A stretch of 64,000 nucleotides of DNA from Acidobacteriota bacterium (GTDB taxonomy: Bacteria > Acidobacteriota > Terriglobia > Terriglobales > Acidobacteriaceae). Location of the stretch: NCBI GenBank assembly GCA_013289765.1, contig JABCZI010000006.1, positions 235,844-299,843 on the forward strand, in the 5' to 3' direction. The notes under the pieces were generated by a model. The model had not been told where the DNA came from. It worked only from the letters and a program-made list of their open reading frames with translations, and made no database searches. The translations under genes and the position numbers were made by a program. Positions 44,237 to 51,367 of the stretch are shown here, piece after piece (positions within the stretch are counted from its first letter, which is position 1; each line of letters begins with the position of its first letter).

Positions 44237-44594
44237 GACCGGGAGCCGGGTCACTCGTCAGAGTGCCTGGTGATCCACGGTTCAGTAGAAAGTGATGTGG
44301 TCGCCTCATCACGTACCGCCTAAACTTTCTAACTTTGTGTTGTTGGTGGGGTGTGAAGCCAAGGCTGGAATATGGGTGGGGCTAGTCGAACAGGGCACCC
44401 ACCCACGGTCCATCCGAAACGAACAAGGGAGCACGCCCCGAACGGAACCGCCGAGAATGTTACTCCTTCCCATCTCACGACTCAACAACGCAACACCCAG
44501 GCCACCGTCGCGCTGAGAAGGTTGTGCCGGGTGCCATTAATCAGTGTCCGAGGCCAGAGAATCGCGGCGAAGAAGTAGCCCAGCATGCATAGTG
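44237..44594. other. Intergenic stretch
   Basis: No supported gene. Overlapping short plus-strand frames (44292-44578) have no family features. It lies downstream of the convergent RES toxin gene. Confidence 0.3.
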
Positions 44595-45284
44595 TCAGTT
44601 TTCAATGACAACACCGGTCATGGCTGCGTCAATGAAAGTAAACGTAACCATAGGCCCTTCCTGCACATTTAATACTAAGGGCGGACGAAAGCAGGCAATG
44701 CAGACGCCATCGGTGCGCCGTACGCTGGGATACACGATCCCTGCTGAGCCATTGGTCAAGAGTGCAAGTCCGAGTGTTTGGGAGGTTACGTAGCTGTTGG
44801 GGTCCAAGCAGCGCACAAAATCTGCGTCTTCTCGAATGTCGTGAAACTCGTGTCTGAAATCAGCGAGATAGTTGATATAGGAAGACACTTCTTCCGCTCT
44901 CCATCCCACTTCTTTCAATTCGACGGCTCTATGGAAGGCCACTTCTGTTTGCGCAGTTCGCATTTCGAAAGCCGCATACCAGGCTCCTCGTCCCGCCCCA
45001 CTGAAGCGTCCTCCGGAAGGATTTGGGTGAGTAAAAGACGCGTTCACGATATGCGCGAGGCGGAAGCCAGAAACCAGCTCAAGCGCGCTTACGCCCGGTA
45101 GCCTTCCGCTCTCGCCAAGCAATCGATCGTTTGTGGCGCCCTCCAATTCCGTGAGGTCGCGAAGCAGATCATCGTCGTCCTGTGCAAGAAGATTGAGAAT
45201 TGGCCGACCGCGATCGCTATAGCGATAGGGAATTAGACGATGAGTCGTATCCTGTTCTACCTTGACCTGCTTCGGCAACTTCAT
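44595..45284 (-). CDS. RES-domain toxin (NAD+-degrading type)
   Basis: A 229-residue RES-family protein. Near the N-terminus THRLIPYRY and SGGRFSGAGRGAWYAAFEMR then TAQTEVAFHRAVEL give the conserved Arg, Tyr and Glu; the C-terminal GSAGIVYPSVRRTDGVC gives the conserved Ser/Arg segment. RES toxins (for example MbcT) deplete NAD+ by phosphorolysis or hydrolysis and stop growth. It is longer than the common 150-190 residues because of an N-terminal extension (residues 20-60, DDDDLLRDLTELEG). It overlaps the stop of its antitoxin gene by four bases (ATGA) and is translated after it. Confidence 0.82.
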   Translation of the reverse strand: MKLPKQVKVEQDTTHRLIPYRYSDRGRPILNLLAQDDDDLLRDLTELEGATNDRLLGESGRLPGVSALELVSGFRLAHIVNASFTHPNPSGGRFSGAGRGAWYAAFEMRTAQTEVAFHRAVELKEVGWRAEEVSSYINYLADFRHEFHDIREDADFVRCLDPNSYVTSQTLGLALLTNGSAGIVYPSVRRTDGVCIACFRPPLVLNVQEGPMVTFTFIDAAMTGVVIEN

Positions 45285-45715
45285 CTGCCGCCACGACGTG
45301 AGTCGAGCAGTTGGCGAACTCTCAGAAAAGCAGGGATGCCGCCCTTCTTTACGTAATTAAGGGGCGAGTCTCCCCCGAACATTGGATTCGTGTTCGGCAG
45401 CGCGATCCAGGCATCTGCGAGTTTCTGGCTGTAAAGAATGTTCAGTGCTTTAAAGATCCCGATCAACAGCGAAATTCGGGTGAGCTGATCCTCATCCAGT
45501 GTTTTCCTCGCTAGATTCTTCAGTGCGTAGAAACTGCCACTGGATATGCCGCCAAGCAAAGCTCGGGTGTCAGCATCGCGTAATTTCCAATGTTTCGCGA
45601 TCCGAAGAAGGCCTTTGATTGCAGCCGGACTGAGGCGCGTGCGGTTCGCGGTGGCTGACAGATCGACTGCCGTATCCCACGAGAAACCAACAACGGCCTG
45701 CTGCATAAGAGCCAT
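45281..45715 (-). CDS. Xre/MbcA/ParS-type antitoxin
   Basis: A 144-residue antitoxin. The N-terminal half is an Xre-like HTH (LSPAAIKGLLRIAKHWKLRD then ALLGGISSGSFYALKNL), the C-terminal half the MbcA/ParS toxin-binding domain (IALPNTNPMFGGDSPLNYVK). It binds the RES toxin and represses the operon. A GGAG ribosome site lies before the ATG at 45715, and a short palindrome lies 15-24 bp upstream. Antitoxin first, toxin second is the normal order for this class. Confidence 0.84.
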   Translation of the reverse strand: MALMQQAVVGFSWDTAVDLSATANRTRLSPAAIKGLLRIAKHWKLRDADTRALLGGISSGSFYALKNLARKTLDEDQLTRISLLIGIFKALNILYSQKLADAWIALPNTNPMFGGDSPLNYVKKGGIPAFLRVRQLLDSRRGGR

Positions 45716-45726
45716 AAATCATCTCC

Positions 45727-45742
45727 AATTATGATCATATAT
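45727..45742. promoter_or_regulatory. Palindrome upstream of the RES/Xre operon (possible operator)
   Basis: TATGATCATA (45730-45739) is a perfect 10-bp palindrome that extends imperfectly to AAT/ATT on each side. It lies in the AT-rich leader of the antitoxin gene, between two TTGGAG copies on the minus strand. Confidence 0.45.
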
Positions 45743-45810
45743 TACTCCAAAAATGATGAGGCGGCCAGAGATTTTTCGCTCCTTCCGTAATATCGCTTAT
45801 TTTCAATCGA

Positions 45811-46026
45811 TTAGAGGGAATACAGGAATCCCTTGCAGGCGATAGAACGCGGCTCTCACCCCAAGGCACGGCGGTTAGTCGAAAACTGGCACGGCGAGCG
45901 GTAGAACTCGGCGACAATGGCACTAATGATCTTCTCGTCAGCGAAGTGCTGCGCACGAACGAACTTCAAGTGTGGTTCTTGAGCGAACATTTGGTTGATG
46001 TGCCGCTCGTCAGTGCGACGGCCTAA
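45811..46026 (+). pseudogene. Dps-like ferritin C-terminal fragment
   Basis: The plus strand reads LEGIQESLAGDRTRLSPQGT then RRAVELGDNGTNDLLVSEVL and TNELQVWFLSEHLVDVPLVS before the stop at 46024. LGDxGTxDLL...QVWFLxEHL is the last helix region of Dps/ferritin-like proteins. No start codon or N-terminal part (with the ferroxidase His) is found upstream, so it is a 5'-truncated remnant. Confidence 0.55.
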
Positions 46027-46530
46027 CGGCCGTGGTCAAACCGTCCCGCATTTGAAAGAACCAAAACAAGTTCGTGATTGTCGGCAACCCTTGCGTAATC
46101 CTGAGATCGTCTAAGAACAAGGAAACGGCTCGCCAATCCTTGTCTTTCTTTTAGACGCCAGCCGTTGCCGATGTGCTGAGGAGCTATGGTTTCGAGGTAC
46201 AAGCTGGCTTCCCGAAAATGATCGATCGCTAGCCATTCCTCAGCAGCCAGATGTGAACAGGCCTGGTCACGCCTACCAGCACCTTCATGGATTCCCGCGT
46301 TTTGTGTCCTCGTATTTCACGAGTTCGCTGGTCGTGTTCCTGGTGAATGTAAAATGTGCTTGCCGGCCTGTAGTCGGGGATACCGGTGATACCGAAAATG
46401 ACGAAAGATGGGGACTCAGGAGCAACAGGTGCAACATGGTTTGGTCGTCCGGCTGGGCCCTGAGGTTCAGCAGTGTGGCGCTTTCTCTTCCCGACCCGAA
46501 GGCTTATGATGTCGTCCACGGGAGCGACGG
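46027..46530. other. Leader of the hydrogenase locus
   Basis: Five hundred bases without a supported gene, between the Dps remnant and the first small-subunit gene. It must hold the promoter of the locus. No sigma54-type or strong sigma70 box stands out, and no dyad resembling those upstream of the second small subunit is seen. Confidence 0.35.
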
Positions 46531-47550
46531 ATGGCGTTAGTGTCTATGAGTAAGGACGCGGTCACCGAGCTCGATGTACTTTGGATCACTGCCGGTCTGG
46601 GTTGCGATGGCGACACGATCGCGATCACTGGAGCGACGCAGCCCAGCATTGAAGATGTCCTTCTGGGACAAATTCCGTGGATTCCAAAGGTAACTCTCTA
46701 CAATCCCTTCCTTGCCCTGGCCAATGGCGACGACTTCATGAGGCCATTCCATCAAGCCGCGGAAGGGAAGATGAAAAACTTCATTCTGGTGGTCGAAGGG
46801 TCCATCCCGAATGAACACAATAAGGAAGAAGGCTATTGGGCCTCCATGGGCACCGACGCAAAGACCGGTCAGCCGATTACCACCTGTGAATGGATCGATC
46901 GTCTCGCTCCCCAAGCCTGGGCGGTGGTGGCGGTTGGAACCTGCGCCACCTACGGCGGCATTCACGCCATGGAAGGTAATCCTACGGGATGTATGGGACT
47001 TCCCGACTACCTGGGATGGAAATGGAAGTCGAAAGCGGAGATTCCCATCGTGTGCGTGCCCGGATGCCCGGTGCAGCCCGATAATTTCATGGAAACGCTT
47101 TTGTATTTGCTCTACATGGCAGCCGGGCGCGCGCCCATGATTCCGCTCGATGAGGCGTTGCGGCCGACTTGGCTTTTTGGTAACACGGTGCACGAAGGTT
47201 GTGACCGCGGCGGCTTCTACGAGCAGGCGCAGTTTGCCGAAGAATACGGATCTCCGCTCTGCATTGTGAAGCTGGGATGTTGGGGTCCTGTGGTGCAGTG
47301 CAACGTTGGCAAGCGTGGGTGGATGGGCGGGATTGGCGGGTGCCCGAATGTTGGCGGTATCTGCATCGGATGCACCATGCCCGGCTTTCCCGATAAGTTC
47401 ATGCCATTCATGAATCAGCCGCCGGGTTCTCTTTTGTCGTCGGCTGCGGTTCAAACCTATGGACGCGCTATTCACGCCTTGCGCCGCTTCACGCAGTCGT
47501 CGCTGAACAAAGAACCTAGCTGGCGCAAGCCAACGCGCGGCAAGGCGTAA
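46531..47550 (+). CDS. [NiFe]-hydrogenase small subunit, first copy (group 1h type)
   Basis: A 339-residue hydrogenase small subunit of the actinobacterial type. The proximal-cluster site is GLGCDGD, where the second Cys of the usual CxxC is Asp, with Cys in VGTCATYGG and VPGCPVQP. Distal-cluster ligands are VHEGCDR, KLGCWGP and VQCNV; medial ones GGCPNVGGICIGC. All are intact. There is no Tat signal, so it is cytoplasmic. It is highly similar to the second copy at 50271 but lacks that copy's last 15 or so residues (ELTTGY region). The next gene is a PAS histidine kinase 72 bp downstream, not a large subunit, which is unusual. Confidence 0.9.
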   Translation: MALVSMSKDAVTELDVLWITAGLGCDGDTIAITGATQPSIEDVLLGQIPWIPKVTLYNPFLALANGDDFMRPFHQAAEGKMKNFILVVEGSIPNEHNKEEGYWASMGTDAKTGQPITTCEWIDRLAPQAWAVVAVGTCATYGGIHAMEGNPTGCMGLPDYLGWKWKSKAEIPIVCVPGCPVQPDNFMETLLYLLYMAAGRAPMIPLDEALRPTWLFGNTVHEGCDRGGFYEQAQFAEEYGSPLCIVKLGCWGPVVQCNVGKRGWMGGIGGCPNVGGICIGCTMPGFPDKFMPFMNQPPGSLLSSAAVQTYGRAIHALRRFTQSSLNKEPSWRKPTRGKA

Positions 47551-47622
47551 GAAAGCCCAAGAAAATAGGCTGAAGCTGGGCTTGGGCGTAGTCATGAAGG
47601 TGCTGTCGCTGGAAGGGTGAGC

Positions 47623-49254
47623 ATGGTCTCGTTCTTGTGGCCGAATAATGCGAACGGCACGCCTGAGGACCATCGTTCTGCGGTTGTCGAGCCGGATCTG
47701 AATCCCGCCGAAGCTGAAGAAATCCTCCAGGGTCTCGCCGGAGTCTTCAGCCGGCACCACAATCCCGCAGTTGCGAGACGTGTCGTGTATCCGCCAGAAC
47801 GGCCGGACCAGGGATGGTCCAAAGATGACGATGCGCAGCTCCCCAATCTCGAAGCCAGATATCGAGCGCTGGTAGAACAGATCCCGGCGGTAGTGTTCAT
47901 GGCCTATCTCGATCGTGGGATCGGCGAGGCCTACGTCAGCCCTCAGATTGAATCCGCGCTGGGTTTCTCCCAGGAAGAATGGCTCGAAGATCCGGTCCGC
48001 TGGTACAGCCATATCCATCCAGAAGATAAGCAGCGGTGGAGCACCGAAGCGGCTGAGATGTTTCTGACCGGCAATCCGTTGCGTTCGGCATATCGTGTGG
48101 TTGCACGCGATGGCCGCGTCATCTGGTTTCATTGTGAAGCCAAGATGATCCGCAAAGAGGACGGCGAGCCCTGGTTCATTCACGGCGTGGGTTTTGATAT
48201 CACCGATCTGAAGCGGACCGAAGAAGCATTGCAGGAAGAACGGAATGTGGTCTCCGCCATCCTCCATACGGTGGGCGCTTTGGTTGTGGTGCTGGATTCG
48301 GAAGGCAGGATCATCCGCTTCAACCGGGCTTGTGAACAAACGAGCGGATATTCGTTCGTGGAGGTTGCCGACCAGAAGATCTGGGACTTGTTCATGGTTC
48401 CGGAAGAGGTGGACCGTTTCAAGTCAGTCTTTCAGCAACTCTGTTCGGACCAATTGCCCACCGACTATGAGGCCTACCTGGTGAACCGGGACGGGGCTCG
48501 CCGCCTGATCGCATGGTCAAGCACGGTGCTTCCTGGCAACGACGGGACGCCTACCTACATTATCGCCACCGGGATCGACATCACCGAGCGCAAACATCTG
48601 GAGAAAACGATTCTTGAGATCAGTGCCCGGGAGCAACGCCGCATTGGGCAAGATCTGCACGATGGCTTGGGCCAGCATCTGACCGGCATCGCATTCATGA
48701 GTAAGGTGCAGGAACAAAAACTGATGGAAAGAGGTATGCCCGAGGCCGGCGACGCTGCCAAGATCGTGAACCTGGTCAATGAAGCGATCAACAAGACCCG
48801 CGAATTGGCGCGGGGATTGCTTCCGGTTGTATCGGACGCGCAGGGCTTGATGTCGGCCCTGCAGCAATGGGCGGGCGAAGTGGAAGATTTATTCACGGTC
48901 AGCTGCCGGTTCCAGTGTTTTACTCCGGTATTAATCCATGACGACACGGTGGCCACGCATCTTTACTATATTGCTCGGGAGGCCGTGAACAACGCGATCA
49001 AGCACGGTCACGCTCGCCAGATCGTCATTCGTCTGGCCGCCGACCAGCACCAGGGAGCGCTTACAATCCAGGATGACGGCCACGGCATCGGTAGCATTGT
49101 TCCCGGAAATAAAGGAATGGGGCTTCACCTGATGAACTACCGAGCTAGGATGGTCGGAGGTTCTCTCGAAGTGCAGCGCGTCCCGACCGGTGGAACTATA
49201 GTGACCTGTTTGTTTCCGATTGCACCTCTGGGCCGGGACGAAGAGGCGAAGTGA
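47623..49254 (+). CDS. PAS-PAS histidine kinase (NarX/DegS type)
   Basis: A 543-residue soluble sensor kinase. Residues about 85-205 are a first PAS/PAC (QIPAVVFMAYLDRGIGEAYV then WLEDPVRWYSHIHPEDKQRW), 215-335 a second PAS (TVGALVVVLDSEGRIIRFNR). The HisKA_3 box is SAREQRRIGQDLHDGLGQHL with the phospho-His, and the HATPase has REAVNNAIKHGHA, DDGHGIG and GMGLHLMNYRARMVGG. No transmembrane helix or haem motif is seen, so it senses a cytoplasmic cue. GTG 47617 is an alternative start; ATG 47623 has ggaagggtg upstream. The response regulator follows three bases later, a clear pair. It sits between two hydrogenase small-subunit genes. Confidence 0.9.
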   Translation: MVSFLWPNNANGTPEDHRSAVVEPDLNPAEAEEILQGLAGVFSRHHNPAVARRVVYPPERPDQGWSKDDDAQLPNLEARYRALVEQIPAVVFMAYLDRGIGEAYVSPQIESALGFSQEEWLEDPVRWYSHIHPEDKQRWSTEAAEMFLTGNPLRSAYRVVARDGRVIWFHCEAKMIRKEDGEPWFIHGVGFDITDLKRTEEALQEERNVVSAILHTVGALVVVLDSEGRIIRFNRACEQTSGYSFVEVADQKIWDLFMVPEEVDRFKSVFQQLCSDQLPTDYEAYLVNRDGARRLIAWSSTVLPGNDGTPTYIIATGIDITERKHLEKTILEISAREQRRIGQDLHDGLGQHLTGIAFMSKVQEQKLMERGMPEAGDAAKIVNLVNEAINKTRELARGLLPVVSDAQGLMSALQQWAGEVEDLFTVSCRFQCFTPVLIHDDTVATHLYYIAREAVNNAIKHGHARQIVIRLAADQHQGALTIQDDGHGIGSIVPGNKGMGLHLMNYRARMVGGSLEVQRVPTGGTIVTCLFPIAPLGRDEEAK

Positions 49255-49257
49255 AAC

Positions 49258-49947
49258 ATGAGCGTGACTTACAAATCGCAAAATCAGGCCGTCACTAAGA
49301 AAAGAATCCTCGTCGTCGATGACCATCCCATCGTGCGCCAGGGTCTAGCGCTGCTGATCAACCGTGAACCCGATCTGGTGGCTTGCGGCGAAGCCGAAGA
49401 AGCGACGGGCGCGATGCACGTGCTGGCCTCAGCTCGGCCCGATGTTCTCATCGTGGACATTTCGCTGAATGGACCCGATGGCCTTGATCTGCTAAAGAAC
49501 ATTCGTACCACTCATCCCACTCTGCCGGTGTTGATCCTTTCGATGCATGAAGAGTCGATCTACGCAGAACGCGCCCTCCGCGCCGGCGCCAACGGCTACA
49601 TCATGAAACAAGAGGCCACGGAAAAAGTGCTCGTCGCCGTGCGCCGCATTTTGGGTGGTGAGATTTATGTGAGCGACCACATCGCCAACAAGATGCTCAA
49701 GCACTACATTACCGGCTCCGGCACTCTGCGAAACTCATCGATTGCCGATCTTAGCGACCGCGAACTGGAAGTGTTCCGCCTGATCGGAGAGGGTCACGGA
49801 ACCCGGCAGATCGCTGAAGAACTGCACCTCAGCATAAAAACCGTCGAATCTTACCAGGCCCACATTAAGGAAAAGCTGTCTCTGCGCAGTGCCCGCGAGC
49901 TCATGCAACACGCCATTCAGTGGAACATGAATGAAAAAACCGCCTAG
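49258..49947 (+). CDS. NarL/FixJ-type response regulator
   Basis: A 229-residue regulator. The receiver has RILVVDDHPIVRQGLALLIN, phospho-acceptor Asp in VLIVDISLNGPDG, and Lys in NGYIMKQEA. The LuxR-type HTH covers about 165-220 (IADLSDRELEVFRLIGEGHG, TRQIAEELHLSIKTVESYQA). The start lies three bases after the kinase stop. By position it is expected to control the hydrogenase operon that begins 320 bp downstream, where two dyads lie; direct binding is inference. Confidence 0.92.
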   Translation: MSVTYKSQNQAVTKKRILVVDDHPIVRQGLALLINREPDLVACGEAEEATGAMHVLASARPDVLIVDISLNGPDGLDLLKNIRTTHPTLPVLILSMHEESIYAERALRAGANGYIMKQEATEKVLVAVRRILGGEIYVSDHIANKMLKHYITGSGTLRNSSIADLSDRELEVFRLIGEGHGTRQIAEELHLSIKTVESYQAHIKEKLSLRSARELMQHAIQWNMNEKTA

Positions 49948-50146
49948 AAATGTTTTGGCGTCGCATTGTAGTCGCCTCTAATTCTGTGTTGATCCCTGAC
50001 CGTGCCAATGCCTTTCTCTGACAGGTACTCACCAGTCATCAGGGAATCCCCGATAGAAAAAATAGTGATACCACGGACCTGAAAAAGTGGTGCTCCCGCT
50101 TGCACGCTACCCTGAGATTGTTTGATTCTGAACCGCACACAGGTCC

Positions 50147-50164
50147 GATTCGGGAACCCGGATC
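50147..50164. promoter_or_regulatory. Near-perfect dyad upstream of the hydrogenase operon
   Basis: GATTCGGG-AA-CCCGGATC pairs at seven of eight positions around an AA centre. Its position 107 bp before the second small-subunit start makes it a candidate site for the NarL-type regulator encoded next to it. Confidence 0.4.
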
Positions 50165-50205
50165 GCGCGCTGAGAACTGCTTTGAGGGATTGCTCTCGTT
50201 GTGCG

Positions 50206-50224
50206 ATTCCCGTTTGCCGGGAAT
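50206..50224 (+). promoter_or_regulatory. Inverted repeat in the hydrogenase leader
   Basis: ATTCCCG / CGGGAAT (50206-50212, 50218-50224) with a 5-nt loop, 46 bp before the small-subunit ATG. No T-tract follows, so it is more likely an mRNA leader hairpin or operator than a terminator. Confidence 0.4.
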
Positions 50225-50270
50225 TCGGCCTCCGTTCTTAAGAAGTTGAGCGGGAGAGGAGAACGCAGTT

Positions 50271-51335
50271 ATGGCAGCGGAAACAGCCCCGTACGGCCGG
50301 GTCACGCAGAAACCTTCACCCGTCGCCGAGGTACACATACTCTGGATCACAGCCGGTCTGGGCTGTGATGGCGACTCCGTTTCAGTCACCGCAGCTACTC
50401 AACCCAGCATCGAGGACGTTCTGTTAGGAGCAATCCCTGGACTTCCCAAGGTGCACTTGCACAATCCCGTCCTTGCCTATGAGAACGGGGACGACTTCCT
50501 GAAATTCTGGTATATGGCGGAACAGGGCAAGCTCGAGCCTTTCGTGCTTGTGGTCGAAGGCTCGATCCCCAACGAAAAGATAAAGAAGGAAGGATACTGG
50601 GCGGCACTCGGAACCGATCCAAAAACCGGTCAGCCGATTACCACGAACGAATGGATTGACCGTCTGGCACCTAAAGCTCTCGCGGCCGTTGCTTGCGGAA
50701 CCTGCGCCACCTACGGCGGCATTCATGCCATGGAAGGCAATCCCACCGGCGCGATGGGTTTGGCTGACTACCTGGGCTGGGACTGGAAATCAAAAGCTGG
50801 CCTGCCTATCGTCAATGTTCCCGGATGCCCGGTACAACCTGACAACTTCATGGAAACCGTGCTCTATCTGCTCTACCAAGTGGCTGGACTTGCGCCCATG
50901 ATTCCGCTCGACGATCAACTGCGTCCCACGTGGCTGTTCGGCAAGACAGTCCACGAGGGCTGCGATCGAGCTGGTTACTACGAGCAGGGTGACTTCGCCG
51001 AAGTGTATGGCTCCCCCAAGTGCATCGTGAAGTTGGGATGCTGGGGCCCGGTTGTGAACTGCAACGTTCCGAAACGTGGCTGGATGGCCGGAATCGGAGG
51101 TTGCCCCAACGTGGGGGGCATCTGCATCGGCTGCACCATGCCTGGATTCCCCGACAAGTTCATGCCCTTCATGGATGAACCACCCGGTGCGAAGGTCTCC
51201 AGCGCAGCCGTCGGTGCCTATGGCCGCGCGATTCGTGCCCTCCGTTCCATGACTCAGTCCACAGTCAACAAAGAACCCAAATGGCGTCATCCTCGCGCTG
51301 AACTGACCACCGGATACCATCCACGATCTTACTGA
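50271..51335 (+). CDS. hhyS: [NiFe]-hydrogenase small subunit, second copy (HhyS)
   Basis: A 354-residue small subunit with the same ligand set as the first copy: GLGCDGD (three Cys plus Asp at the proximal cluster, known for actinobacterial-type enzymes), CGTCATYGG, VPGCPVQP, VHEGCDR, KLGCWGPVVNC and GGCPNVGGICIGC. It carries electrons from the active site to the surface. No Tat signal is present. The C-terminus keeps the family tail with ELTTGY. gagaggag precedes the ATG. The large-subunit gene starts 33 bp later, so this copy is the canonical partner. Confidence 0.94.
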   Translation: MAAETAPYGRVTQKPSPVAEVHILWITAGLGCDGDSVSVTAATQPSIEDVLLGAIPGLPKVHLHNPVLAYENGDDFLKFWYMAEQGKLEPFVLVVEGSIPNEKIKKEGYWAALGTDPKTGQPITTNEWIDRLAPKALAAVACGTCATYGGIHAMEGNPTGAMGLADYLGWDWKSKAGLPIVNVPGCPVQPDNFMETVLYLLYQVAGLAPMIPLDDQLRPTWLFGKTVHEGCDRAGYYEQGDFAEVYGSPKCIVKLGCWGPVVNCNVPKRGWMAGIGGCPNVGGICIGCTMPGFPDKFMPFMDEPPGAKVSSAAVGAYGRAIRALRSMTQSTVNKEPKWRHPRAELTTGYHPRSY

Positions 51336-51367
51336 TAGACGAATTGAGAAGGTAAAGGAGCGATCGA

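Larger units (their letters stand above)
49948..50270. other. Promoter region of the main hydrogenase operon
   Basis: A 323-bp leader between the response-regulator gene and the second small subunit. It contains two dyads near 50147 and 50206 that could be regulator or RNA elements. No gene is supported. The size and position suggest a promoter separate from that of the first small subunit and the kinase. Confidence 0.5.

Noticed and set aside
46371..46386. GTCGGGGA match to the tRNA-Glu 3' end as a possible right att site
   Set aside because: Only about eight bases match and flanks differ; such a match is expected by chance in this base composition.
46537..48339. 600-codon open frame on the minus strand
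   Set aside because: It is antisense to the first small-subunit gene and the kinase, has no family motif, and arises from the GC-rich third-position bias of those genes.
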